Below, one piece after another: positions 1-5,520 of a stretch of 5,668 nucleotides of DNA. Location: positions 1-5,668 of the forward strand of contig JAJIYR010000119.1 in assembly GCA_020881085.1 (NCBI GenBank), written 5' to 3'. This DNA is from Rickettsia endosymbiont of Bryobia graminum (lineage in GTDB: Bacteria > Pseudomonadota > Alphaproteobacteria > Rickettsiales > Rickettsiaceae). Position 1 is the stretch's first letter; each line of letters opens with the position of its first letter. The notes beneath the pieces were generated by a model that saw only the letters and a program-made list of their open reading frames with translations, ran no database searches and was not told the DNA's origin. The translations under genes were made by a program, and so were the position numbers.

Positions 1-23
1 TTCCCTTTCTCATATTCTGTCAT
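1..23 (-). CDS. tnpA: IS200/IS605-family transposase TnpA, N-terminal fragment
   Basis: Only the first seven or so codons are in the window. They read M-T-E-Y-E-K-G, which matches the usual N-terminus of IS200-type Y1 HUH transposases (typically followed by a segment on the pattern S-H-T-V-Y). The enzyme cuts and rejoins single-stranded DNA at hairpin-marked ends. I chose the ATG at 21-23 because an AGGA ribosome-binding motif (29-32) sits five bases upstream. A second in-frame ATG at 27-29 overlaps that motif and is less likely. The HUH motif and catalytic tyrosine lie outside the window, so whether the gene is intact cannot be judged. Confidence 0.7.
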
Positions 24-77
24 AGTCATCCTATAAAATAAGTCCTATTTACTTATTTTATATAGGACGACTATGAC
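19..77 (-). promoter_or_regulatory. Long stem-loop sequestering the tnpA ribosome-binding site and start codon
   Basis: Bases 19-43 and 51-77 form an almost complete inverted repeat with a 7-base loop (44-50). In minus-strand RNA the only defects are a two-base bulge and one G-U wobble. The 3' arm contains the AGGA motif (29-32) and both possible tnpA start codons (21-23, 27-29), so the folded transcript would hide the translation start. IS200 tnpA is known to be held down by a comparable 5' UTR hairpin. By analogy this is a translational brake on transposition; the fold itself is visible in the sequence. Confidence 0.7.
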
Positions 78-80
78 TTC

Positions 81-120
81 TTCAAACTAAAGTTTCTCCA
101 CCTGAAGGTGGAGGTTTGAA
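81..120. repeat. Subterminal hairpin of the IS200/IS605 left end
   Basis: CTCCACC (96-102) and GGTGGAG (107-113) form a perfect GC-rich stem around a four-base loop. A second pair of arms, TTCAAAC (81-87) and GTTTGAA (114-120), brackets it, leaving an eight-base one-sided bulge at 88-95. GC-rich hairpins like this near the end of IS200/IS605 elements are bound by TnpA as single strands, and in IS200 a left-end hairpin can also stop transcription entering from outside. Either role is inferred here. The stop codon of the broken nitroreductase frame (87-89) lies in the outer arm. Confidence 0.6.
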
Positions 121-473
121 CCATCAGCTGGATAATCAAAAGCTATCTTCTCTGATAATGAAAAATACTTTTGCATAGATATATTATTAGGAAATAATTT
201 AGGCATTAATTCATAAAACTTGCTATCATATGCAAAAATAGCAGTAATAGGAGCTGTTTTGACTTTTGCAATATTAGTTTCAGCCAAGCATTTATATAAT
301 TTCTCTTTTTCCTCCAAGCTTTGGATAAAAATAATTCTTAATGGACAAGAATTACCGGAAGTAGGACCTAATTTTGTTATATCATAAACTTCTTTAAGCA
401 AAGAAGGGTCTACAGGCTTATTCATAAATTTATAACAAGTTCTGTCTAAAAACACTTCTTTAACACTTCTCAT
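87..473 (-). pseudogene. RutE/HadB-like nitroreductase (malonic semialdehyde reductase family), truncated by IS insertion
   Basis: The 128-codon frame begins like RutE/HadB-family FMN-dependent nitroreductases. It has an R-T-C-Y-K-F segment near residues 11-16, the GPTSGN motif at 36-41, a TAPITAIFAYDSKFYE stretch at about 73-88 and PKLFP at 91-95. Relatives are about 195 residues long, and after a conserved A-F they continue with a segment resembling R-N-S-S-L-Q that leads into the second half of the flavin fold. Here similarity stops at F112 (base 138), and the last 15 or so residues are encoded by the IS left end. Roughly the C-terminal 85 residues are missing, so an active enzyme is unlikely. 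The ATG is supported by AAAGG (480-484) six bases upstream. It starts 16 bp after the preceding gene, so it was probably the last gene of the hsc-fdx transcription unit. Its original substrate is uncertain; a pyrimidine-degradation role should not be assumed from the family name. Confidence 0.8.
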
Positions 474-489
474 ATAAAACCTTTACTTT

Positions 490-1620
490 TTAATCAACTT
501 TTATTCCTTCCAACATTTCCTCTTGATCTTCTATTGTTTTGCTATCATTTTCTGGCTTCATAATTTCCTGTTGATTGTTATCTTCTGGAATATCATTATT
601 TTCTAATTTAAATTCCAAAAGATTAGTTGACCCTATGAATATGCCTTTACTAGAGAAACTAATATCTAATTTAATTTTTTCATATGGTTCTAAATTCTGC
701 CCTTCAACCTTAATTATCTCCGTACCAGGTAAAACAAGGATTTTATTAATCACCATTTTAATTATTTTTCTAGGTAGTAACCAATTATTAGGTATTAGTT
801 TATCAATAAGCTTATGGTAATCTGTCAATTCAAAAGATAATTTACCATTTGGCAAGCTATCTTTAAAAAGTTGTAATCCACCTGTTAAATATATCTGTGC
901 ACTATCGTCACATAGAAATTTTAAGTGATCAACATTTATATTTTTTAATGAATTTGTTTTCTTTGCTTTATCTTCATCAATTTGCGCTAACATAAATAAA
1001 TCTAGCTCTGCTTTTTTAAAATTCAATAAGTTTTCTTCAGAGCTATATATGAGATGTGTTTTAATAAACATCTCATTATCTTCTACATTTTGTGTTTTAT
1101 TTACTATAAAATTTAGATCAGAGATATTGCAACACTCTTTATTTTGATGAATAACTGATAAATTTTCATTATTAACCTCAAGAAATTTTATCATAGATTT
1201 TAAATTATCAGTCCTAGAAAAGCCATATATTGGCTTGTTAAATTTAACTAGGGCAGTAATAAGAACATTTGATTGAACAATAGTTTCTATTTGTTTTTCA
1301 TCAAAACTTTCTACTTGTTTAATACTATTTCCTAAAGTTATATCTGCCTTTTTAAAACTAAAGGTAGGAGTAAATATTAGTTGGTCTGTTGATATCTCCT
1401 TAGAATTAGTATGGCCAATCAACTTAACCTTTGGCTCAAGTAAGCTGATTTTTAGACGACCTGGAAAGCCTGCAACTTTCACCTGATTATATGATATTTT
1501 AAGATTATCTGTTTGCGAATTATCAATTGTATTAACTATGTTACTTTTGATAATATTGGCAGTAGCAAACCATATTAAAATATATAATAAAAATATAGAA
1601 ATTAAAATCTTACGGATCAC
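490..1620 (-). CDS. DUF2125-like membrane-anchored envelope protein
   Basis: This 376-residue protein starts with a short basic stretch and one hydrophobic segment (residues 4-22), suggesting a signal anchor with the rest in the periplasm. A GFPGR motif at 51-55, followed by a beta-rich stretch ending in L-L-E-P-K, resembles the conserved start of alphaproteobacterial DUF2125 (COG4093) proteins, whose function is not established. A Cys-Cys pair lies at 163-164, and the last 35 or so residues are strongly acidic and look disordered. The start is GTG at 1618-1620, chosen because a GAGGG motif lies seven bases upstream. It begins 32 bp after fdx and ends 16 bp before the nitroreductase, which argues for co-transcription. 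The family assignment rests on the N-terminal motif and topology only, so it is moderate; the reading frame itself is certain. Confidence 0.7.
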   Translation of the reverse strand: MIRKILISIFLLYILIWFATANIIKSNIVNTIDNSQTDNLKISYNQVKVAGFPGRLKISLLEPKVKLIGHTNSKEISTDQLIFTPTFSFKKADITLGNSIKQVESFDEKQIETIVQSNVLITALVKFNKPIYGFSRTDNLKSMIKFLEVNNENLSVIHQNKECCNISDLNFIVNKTQNVEDNEMFIKTHLIYSSEENLLNFKKAELDLFMLAQIDEDKAKKTNSLKNINVDHLKFLCDDSAQIYLTGGLQLFKDSLPNGKLSFELTDYHKLIDKLIPNNWLLPRKIIKMVINKILVLPGTEIIKVEGQNLEPYEKIKLDISFSSKGIFIGSTNLLEFKLENNDIPEDNNQQEIMKPENDSKTIEDQEEMLEGIKVD

Positions 1621-1627
1621 TATAATA

Positions 1628-1632
1628 CCCTC
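1628..1632 (-). promoter_or_regulatory. Ribosome-binding site for the GTG-started DUF2125-like gene
   Basis: GAGGG lies seven bases upstream of the GTG at 1618-1620. It is the clearest Shine-Dalgarno match among the chromosomal genes here and fixes GTG as the start. hscB and hscA by contrast have no recognisable motif. Confidence 0.65.
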
Positions 1633-1652
1633 ACAAACAATTATAAATCTGA

Positions 1653-1982
1653 TTATTTAATATTACGAGTAGCTGATGGTAAATACACTTTCATTCCATC
1701 AAGCTCTTCGTTAATAATAATCTGACAACCTAATCTTGAAGTATGAGTAAGACCAAATGCTAAGTCAAGCATATCTTCTTCTGGCTCTGAAGGTTTTTTT
1801 AATTTGTTGTAAAATTCTTCATCTAAAATAATATGACAAGTTGCACATGCGAGAGACCCCTCACATGCACCTTCAAGATCAATATTATTTTTATGAGCAA
1901 TTTCTAAAATAGATAGCCCCAGTGGCGCTTCTACTATTTTTTCTGCACCTTCTTTATTAACTATAAAAATTATTTTTGGCAT
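1653..1982 (-). CDS. fdx: ISC-type [2Fe-2S] ferredoxin (adrenodoxin-like)
   Basis: This 109-residue protein is a full-length ISC ferredoxin (E. coli Fdx is 111). Cysteines at 40, 46, 49 and 86 give the C-X5-C-X2-C-X36-C pattern that holds the [2Fe-2S] cluster. The segments [25 protein letters not shown] and SRLGCQ are characteristic of the adrenodoxin-like group, and the C-terminus LPSATRNIK matches the rickettsial form. In the cytoplasm it supplies electrons to the IscS/IscU machinery during cluster assembly. It follows hscA on the same strand, the usual hscB-hscA-fdx order, but with a 165-bp gap that is long for this locus. The ATG at 1980-1982 has an AGGGA-like motif about nine bases upstream. 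A separate promoter in the gap is possible. Confidence 0.95.
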   Translation of the reverse strand: MPKIIFIVNKEGAEKIVEAPLGLSILEIAHKNNIDLEGACEGSLACATCHIILDEEFYNKLKKPSEPEEDMLDLAFGLTHTSRLGCQIIINEELDGMKVYLPSATRNIK

Positions 1983-2006
1983 TTAATTATTTTCCCTATA
2001 TTGTTC

Positions 2007-2151
2007 CTAGTTTCTGTGAAGTTTCTTTTATATAAGTAGATTTATAGGAATTTTTGCTCACCGAATATCAACACACATATAATTATGTGAGGATTCAACA
2101 ACAAAAATAACATGACACCGACCATAAAAATCAATATTTCATAGAAACTAG
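2007..2151. repeat. Spacer bounded by a 14-bp inverted repeat, possible palindromic element
   Basis: The hscA-fdx gap is bracketed by CTAGTTTCTGTGAA (2007-2020) and TTCATAGAAACTAG (2138-2151), which are inverted copies with one mismatch. The right arm contains the hscA stop codon. Inside lies a small hairpin (2074-2079 with 2084-2089, loop of four), and one minus-strand frame stays open for about 23 codons towards fdx, ending in the 1990s. No target-site duplication is evident. Small palindromic elements are known in Rickettsia, and this could be a similar element or a non-autonomous IS derivative. A chance repeat in AT-rich DNA is not excluded. Confidence 0.4.
2041..2071 (-). promoter_or_regulatory. 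Candidate promoter for fdx and downstream genes
   Basis: On the minus strand TTGATA (2066-2071) and TATAAA (2041-2046) are separated by 19 bases and lie about 60 bases upstream of the fdx ATG. The spacing is longer than the ideal 17, and such matches are common by chance in AT-rich DNA. The long spacer is the main reason to suspect a promoter. Confidence 0.25.
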
Positions 2152-3950
2152 TATTTTTTAATATTTTGTCCTTTAAGCAAATCTGTGACAGCATTATTCA
2201 ATCTCTTAGAAATCAAATCTTCAGTACACATCTCAAAATTTTTAATGGAATCCATTATGTAGTCACGGCTATCTGATTTTATTGCCTCTTGTAATATCTT
2301 AACTGCATTATTAACATTTTCTATCTCTTTTTTTTCAAGCAAATTTCCTATTTCTTTAACAGCTTTTTCTACATTATATATCAAAGATTTGCTATAAATT
2401 ATAGCTTCTTGTAATAATTTTTTATCATGATCTTCTTGTACATGTTGGTAAGAATCTTCCAAAATTTTGGCAATCTCATCTTGACTTAAACCATAAGTTG
2501 GTTTAACTAAAACAATATGTGATACACCACTATTTTTTTCTAAAGCTGACACTGACAATATTCCATCTACATCTATAGAGAAAGTTACTTCTGCTTTCAC
2601 TGCTCCTGCTTTCATTAATGGCAACTTCAACTCAAATTCTGCAAGAGATCTACAATCTTCTACCATTTCTCTTTCACCTTGCAAAACATGCAATTTCATA
2701 AAATGTTGATTATCTACAGAAGTTGTAAATTCTTTAGTAACAGATATTGGAATTGGAGTATTACGTAAAATAATTTTTTCAGTAATACCACCGTCTAACT
2801 CAAGACTAAGAGATAGAGGAACTACATCTATTAATAAAGAATTAATATTTACTGAAGTCAAATTCTCTGCTTGTAAAGCAGCGCCCCATACTACTGCTTT
2901 ATCAGGATCAATATCTGAATAGATTGTAGTATTAAATGCATGTTGTAGGGTCTTCCTAATTAAAGGCACTCTAGTTGTTCCACCAACAAGAATAATACCA
3001 GAAATATTAGGATTCCCTGCTTGTTCTAAGGTATCTTTAGTAATATCTAAGGTACGATTTATTAAAGGAGAAATTAGTTGCTCAAATTCTTCTATATTTA
3101 ATTCTAATAGTCCATTCTGATACTGTTCCTTGAATTTATCTTTATTAGTTAAATTTTCTTTAGCCTTCTTTGCAAATCTATTTAACTCTTTTGATTCTAA
3201 CAATTTATATTTAGTACAAAAATGCTCCATTATTAGATGATCAATATCATCTCCACCCAAAAGGTTATCACCACCCGTTGCAATAACTTGCAGCACTCCT
3301 GTTTGCATATTTAAAATTGACACATCAAAAGTTCCGCCACCTAAATCATATATCAAATAGTAGCCTACATTATTTTTATTTAAACCATAAGCGTAAGCAG
3401 CAGCTGTAGGTTCAGCAATTAATCTCAATACATCAAAACCAGCAATTTTTGCAGCAAGTATTACTTCTCCCCTTGCCGCATCGTTAAAATGAGCTGGTAC
3501 AGTAATTACAGCTTTTTTAACTTCCTCTCCTAATTCTCTAATAGCCTGCTCTTTTAAATAAAGAAAAATTTGCGAAGCTAGTTCAGCTATAGTTAATAAT
3601 TTACCTGCAAATTTTATTCGTAAAATTTCACTATCAAGATCAACATAGTCTTTTACTAATGCAAAAAGCGCTGGATTATTCCGCACATCAGACAATCTTT
3701 TGCCAAACAGTCTTTTAATAGAACGAATTATCTCCATAGCATTATTGGTATTATTACCAATAATAAATTCATTTCCTACAGAACTTATAATAGACGGTAC
3801 TAATTCCAAAGAATGTTCATCAATAATAATTTTTGGTAACTGACCATTCGAAAACGCTATTAAAGAATTTGTTGTTCCGAAATCGATTCCTACCCCTGTT
3901 TGTTCATCATTATTTGAAGAACCAGGCTCATTAATTTGTACTATTTGCAT
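2148..3950 (-). CDS. hscA: Fe-S assembly chaperone HscA (specialised Hsp70)
   Basis: This 600-residue Hsp70 is close to the usual HscA length (616 in E. coli). The ATPase domain shows the phosphate-1 motif GIDFGTTNS (21-29), VPAHFNDAARGE (151-162), the connect motif IAEPTAAAYAYG (178-189), the phosphate-2 motif DLGGGTFDV (202-210) and the adenosine motif IILVGGTTR (319-327). The segment DIDPDKAVVWGAALQAE (346-362) is typical of HscA. The interdomain linker is at about 372-381, followed by the substrate-binding domain and helical lid. With HscB it binds IscU and, using ATP, promotes cluster release to apoproteins in the cytoplasm. Its ATG overlaps the end of hscB by 10 bp and has no Shine-Dalgarno motif, so translation is probably coupled to hscB. 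One oddity is Ser at 382, where the PLSLG segment after the linker normally has Gly. Confidence 0.96.
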   Translation of the reverse strand: MQIVQINEPGSSNNDEQTGVGIDFGTTNSLIAFSNGQLPKIIIDEHSLELVPSIISSVGNEFIIGNNTNNAMEIIRSIKRLFGKRLSDVRNNPALFALVKDYVDLDSEILRIKFAGKLLTIAELASQIFLYLKEQAIRELGEEVKKAVITVPAHFNDAARGEVILAAKIAGFDVLRLIAEPTAAAYAYGLNKNNVGYYLIYDLGGGTFDVSILNMQTGVLQVIATGGDNLLGGDDIDHLIMEHFCTKYKLLESKELNRFAKKAKENLTNKDKFKEQYQNGLLELNIEEFEQLISPLINRTLDITKDTLEQAGNPNISGIILVGGTTRVPLIRKTLQHAFNTTIYSDIDPDKAVVWGAALQAENLTSVNINSLLIDVVPLSLSLELDGGITEKIILRNTPIPISVTKEFTTSVDNQHFMKLHVLQGEREMVEDCRSLAEFELKLPLMKAGAVKAEVTFSIDVDGILSVSALEKNSGVSHIVLVKPTYGLSQDEIAKILEDSYQHVQEDHDKKLLQEAIIYSKSLIYNVEKAVKEIGNLLEKKEIENVNNAVKILQEAIKSDSRDYIMDSIKNFEMCTEDLISKRLNNAVTDLLKGQNIKKY

Positions 3951-4441
3951 GATTTTATTTTTAACTGAATATTACTAATTAAATTCTTAAGATATTTAAG
4001 TTTAATAGTAATCTCAAGAGCTGATTGAATATTTTGATTTTGATATGCTAAGCTTAATGACTTAACAAATTGTTGCTGTTCTATAATTTTGTTATCCAAA
4101 ATATCTTCTAATTCTTTTAATCCTTCAGTCATATCAACAAGTTCTAAATCAGACCAAATATCACTCAGTTGCTCTCGTGACATAGATTTTCTTATCTTTT
4201 CTTCATCCAAAATAACATTATTTAAACTCAATAAATATTCTGCTCTCTTTAAGTCATCTTTAAGAGTTTGATAAGCCTTATTTAATTGGGTAGATATTGC
4301 TAAACTATTCAGTTTTTCTTCAGGTATTTTTGCCCTATCTGGATGATATTTAAGCTGCATAGCAAAATATTGTTTATCCAATATTTTTAAATCAATATCA
4401 TATTTTTGCTCTAAATCAAGGAGCTCGAAATAATTAAACAT
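3941..4441 (-). CDS. hscB: Fe-S assembly co-chaperone HscB (J-domain protein)
   Basis: This 166-residue protein is about the length of other HscB proteins (171 in E. coli). The N-terminal J-domain starts with FNYFELLDL and carries the HPD motif at 33-35, needed to stimulate the Hsp70 ATPase. The C-terminal half (from about residue 85) is helical and acidic to basic in turn, matching the HscB domain that binds the scaffold IscU. It delivers IscU to HscA. It is the first gene of the minus-strand unit: upstream lies a terminator and a probable promoter rather than other isc genes. No ribosome-binding motif precedes the ATG at 4439-4441; the leader is nearly all A and T. Confidence 0.94.
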   Translation of the reverse strand: MFNYFELLDLEQKYDIDLKILDKQYFAMQLKYHPDRAKIPEEKLNSLAISTQLNKAYQTLKDDLKRAEYLLSLNNVILDEEKIRKSMSREQLSDIWSDLELVDMTEGLKELEDILDNKIIEQQQFVKSLSLAYQNQNIQSALEITIKLKYLKNLISNIQLKIKSCK

Positions 4442-4473
4442 TTTAATTAAATTAGAATTTTAAATAGTTAATT

Positions 4474-4503
4474 ATTATATACTAAAAATACCGAACTGTT
4501 TAA
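4474..4503 (-). promoter_or_regulatory. hscB: Probable promoter of the hscB-hscA unit
   Basis: A perfect TATAAT (minus strand, 4474-4479) lies about 32 bases upstream of the hscB ATG. A weak -35 candidate, TTAAAC (4498-4503), sits 18 bases away and overlaps the T-run of the preceding terminator. The position fits the start of a new transcript after the autotransporter remnant. AT-rich sequence makes chance matches likely. Confidence 0.45.
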
Positions 4504-4541
4504 AAAACTTTTAGGCTTTACTCAAATTGAATAAAGCCTAA
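4502..4541 (-). terminator. Rho-independent terminator after the autotransporter remnant
   Basis: TTAGGCTTTA (4511-4520) and TAAAGCCTAA (4532-4541) form a perfect 10-bp stem with an 11-base loop. On the minus strand the stem is followed after a short AAG by six consecutive T bases (4502-4507). It lies 39 bp past the autotransporter stop codon. On the plus strand no T-run follows, so it is oriented for minus-strand transcripts. Confidence 0.75.
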
Positions 4542-4579
4542 TATTATCAAGTAGGAAAATTATTAACTCTAATATAAAA

Positions 4580-5520
4580 TTAAAATGCTACTTTTAACTT
4601 AACATAACCTTGATGATTTTGATATTTCCTTTGTAATTTACAATTATAACCAAATTCTATATCAAGATTATTATGTTTAATAATAACGCCAGTACCAACA
4701 TTATAAGCTAATCTTACTGACTTACCTTTATCAATTCTAGATTGAAAATAATTACTCTCATTAGAAAATTTAGCTTTTACTTTTTGTCGCTTCTTGCTAA
4801 AATTATTCTCAATTGACACATGAAATGTTGGCGTAACCTCAGTATTATCTGAAATTTTATATGATTTCATGATATCACAACCAATAATGCTAGTAACCGA
4901 TAAATCAAACTTAGAAGCTATAGAGAAACCATGCTTAACCTTCTTTTCCGTATAACCATTATCTTCATAACCGACAATTCTTAAACCAATATTTGGTATA
5001 ATATTTAAATCGTTTCCACTATCAATTTTATAGCCAAGTTTAGTTCCTAAACTATATATGAATTACTACTATATTTAGCTACTGCTACCCCTGTTGTTCT
5101 TGAATTTTTTATTGTCACTCTGCTATTAGCAACAGACAAAATATTATTCCAAATAAAATTACCAAATTGAGATTGGCTATATAAAGATAAAACGTGAGTT
5201 TTAGCATGAACTTTTACAGGGATTTTATACTTAAATTTACTCTGAATATAACTATAAGCTATCCCTATTGTATGATTATCATTAATATTTGCATCAAAAC
5301 CGATAGTTGGACCAAATACATCAGACTTATAACCTGCTTGATGTTTAGTGTAACCGTGTTTACTAGTTCCGTATAAACCTTTAATCCAAATATTTTTTAA
5401 TCCTTTTTTATCTTCATCACCAGAAGGAATAGCAGCAATATCCTGAAATCCTTGTTGCCTACTATTAATTCCCTTATTAACTATATTAAGTACATCATCA
5501 GCTATATTTATCACTGGTAT
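4580..5520 (-). pseudogene. Autotransporter beta-barrel (Sca-like surface protein), 5'-truncated and frameshifted
   Basis: Two frames together encode about 310 residues of an autotransporter translocator domain. The upstream frame (5047-5514, first codon GTG, no real start expected) has a linker of about 40 residues, then IWIKG and alternating amphipathic strands such as GPTIGFDANINDNHTIGIAYSY. It ends at a TAG (5047-5049). The other frame resumes at once as S-L-G-T-K-L-G-Y-K-I and runs without a stop to 4580, ending G-Y-V-K-L-K-V-A-F, with the terminal Phe typical of outer-membrane barrels. Removing one AT from the repeat at 5053-5059 would join them as SNSYSLGTKLGYKID. The internal ATG at 4868-4870 is therefore not a true start. 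The passenger domain and signal peptide are absent: the coding similarity ends near the IS630 element at about 5520. Rickettsial relatives are Sca-family adhesins; which one this was cannot be told from the barrel alone. Confidence 0.8.

Larger units (their letters stand above)
1..134 (-). mobile_element. Left end of an IS200/IS605-family insertion sequence (partial)
   Basis: This segment holds the start of a TnpA-like reading frame leaving the window at base 1, preceded on the minus strand by two nested hairpins (19-77 and 96-113). That arrangement is typical of IS200-type elements, which have subterminal hairpins instead of terminal inverted repeats. The nitroreductase gene to the right loses family similarity at about base 137, so the element boundary lies close to 121-137. 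I place it at 134 because bases 135-139 read TTGAT on the minus strand, the same pentamer used as target by ISDra2, and family members insert 3' of such short target motifs. The family call is fairly firm; the exact boundary is inference. Confidence 0.75.

Noticed and set aside
575..820. 81-codon plus-strand open frame
   Set aside because: It lies wholly antisense inside the DUF2125-like gene, has no ribosome-binding site and no recognisable protein features.
2043..2126. Minus-strand 27-codon hydrophobic open frame (MVGVMLFLLL...) in the hscA-fdx spacer
   Set aside because: It is short, lacks a ribosome-binding site, and falls inside the inverted-repeat block; hydrophobic translations are expected from T-rich DNA.
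2007..2151. The inverted repeat as an hscA transcription terminator
   Set aside because: The arms are more than 110 bases apart and are not GC-rich or followed by a clean T-run after the second arm, so a standard intrinsic terminator is unlikely.
4089..4271. 60-codon plus-strand open frame
   Set aside because: It is antisense to hscB, serine-rich as expected from reading its complementary codons, with no independent support.
4580..4870. Separate small gene of 96 codons starting at ATG 4868-4870
   Set aside because: The frame continues upstream without a stop to the frameshift at about 5053 with matching barrel strands, so the ATG is an internal Met of the autotransporter.
5194..5376. 60-codon plus-strand open frame
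   Set aside because: It is antisense to the autotransporter barrel and has no supporting signals.
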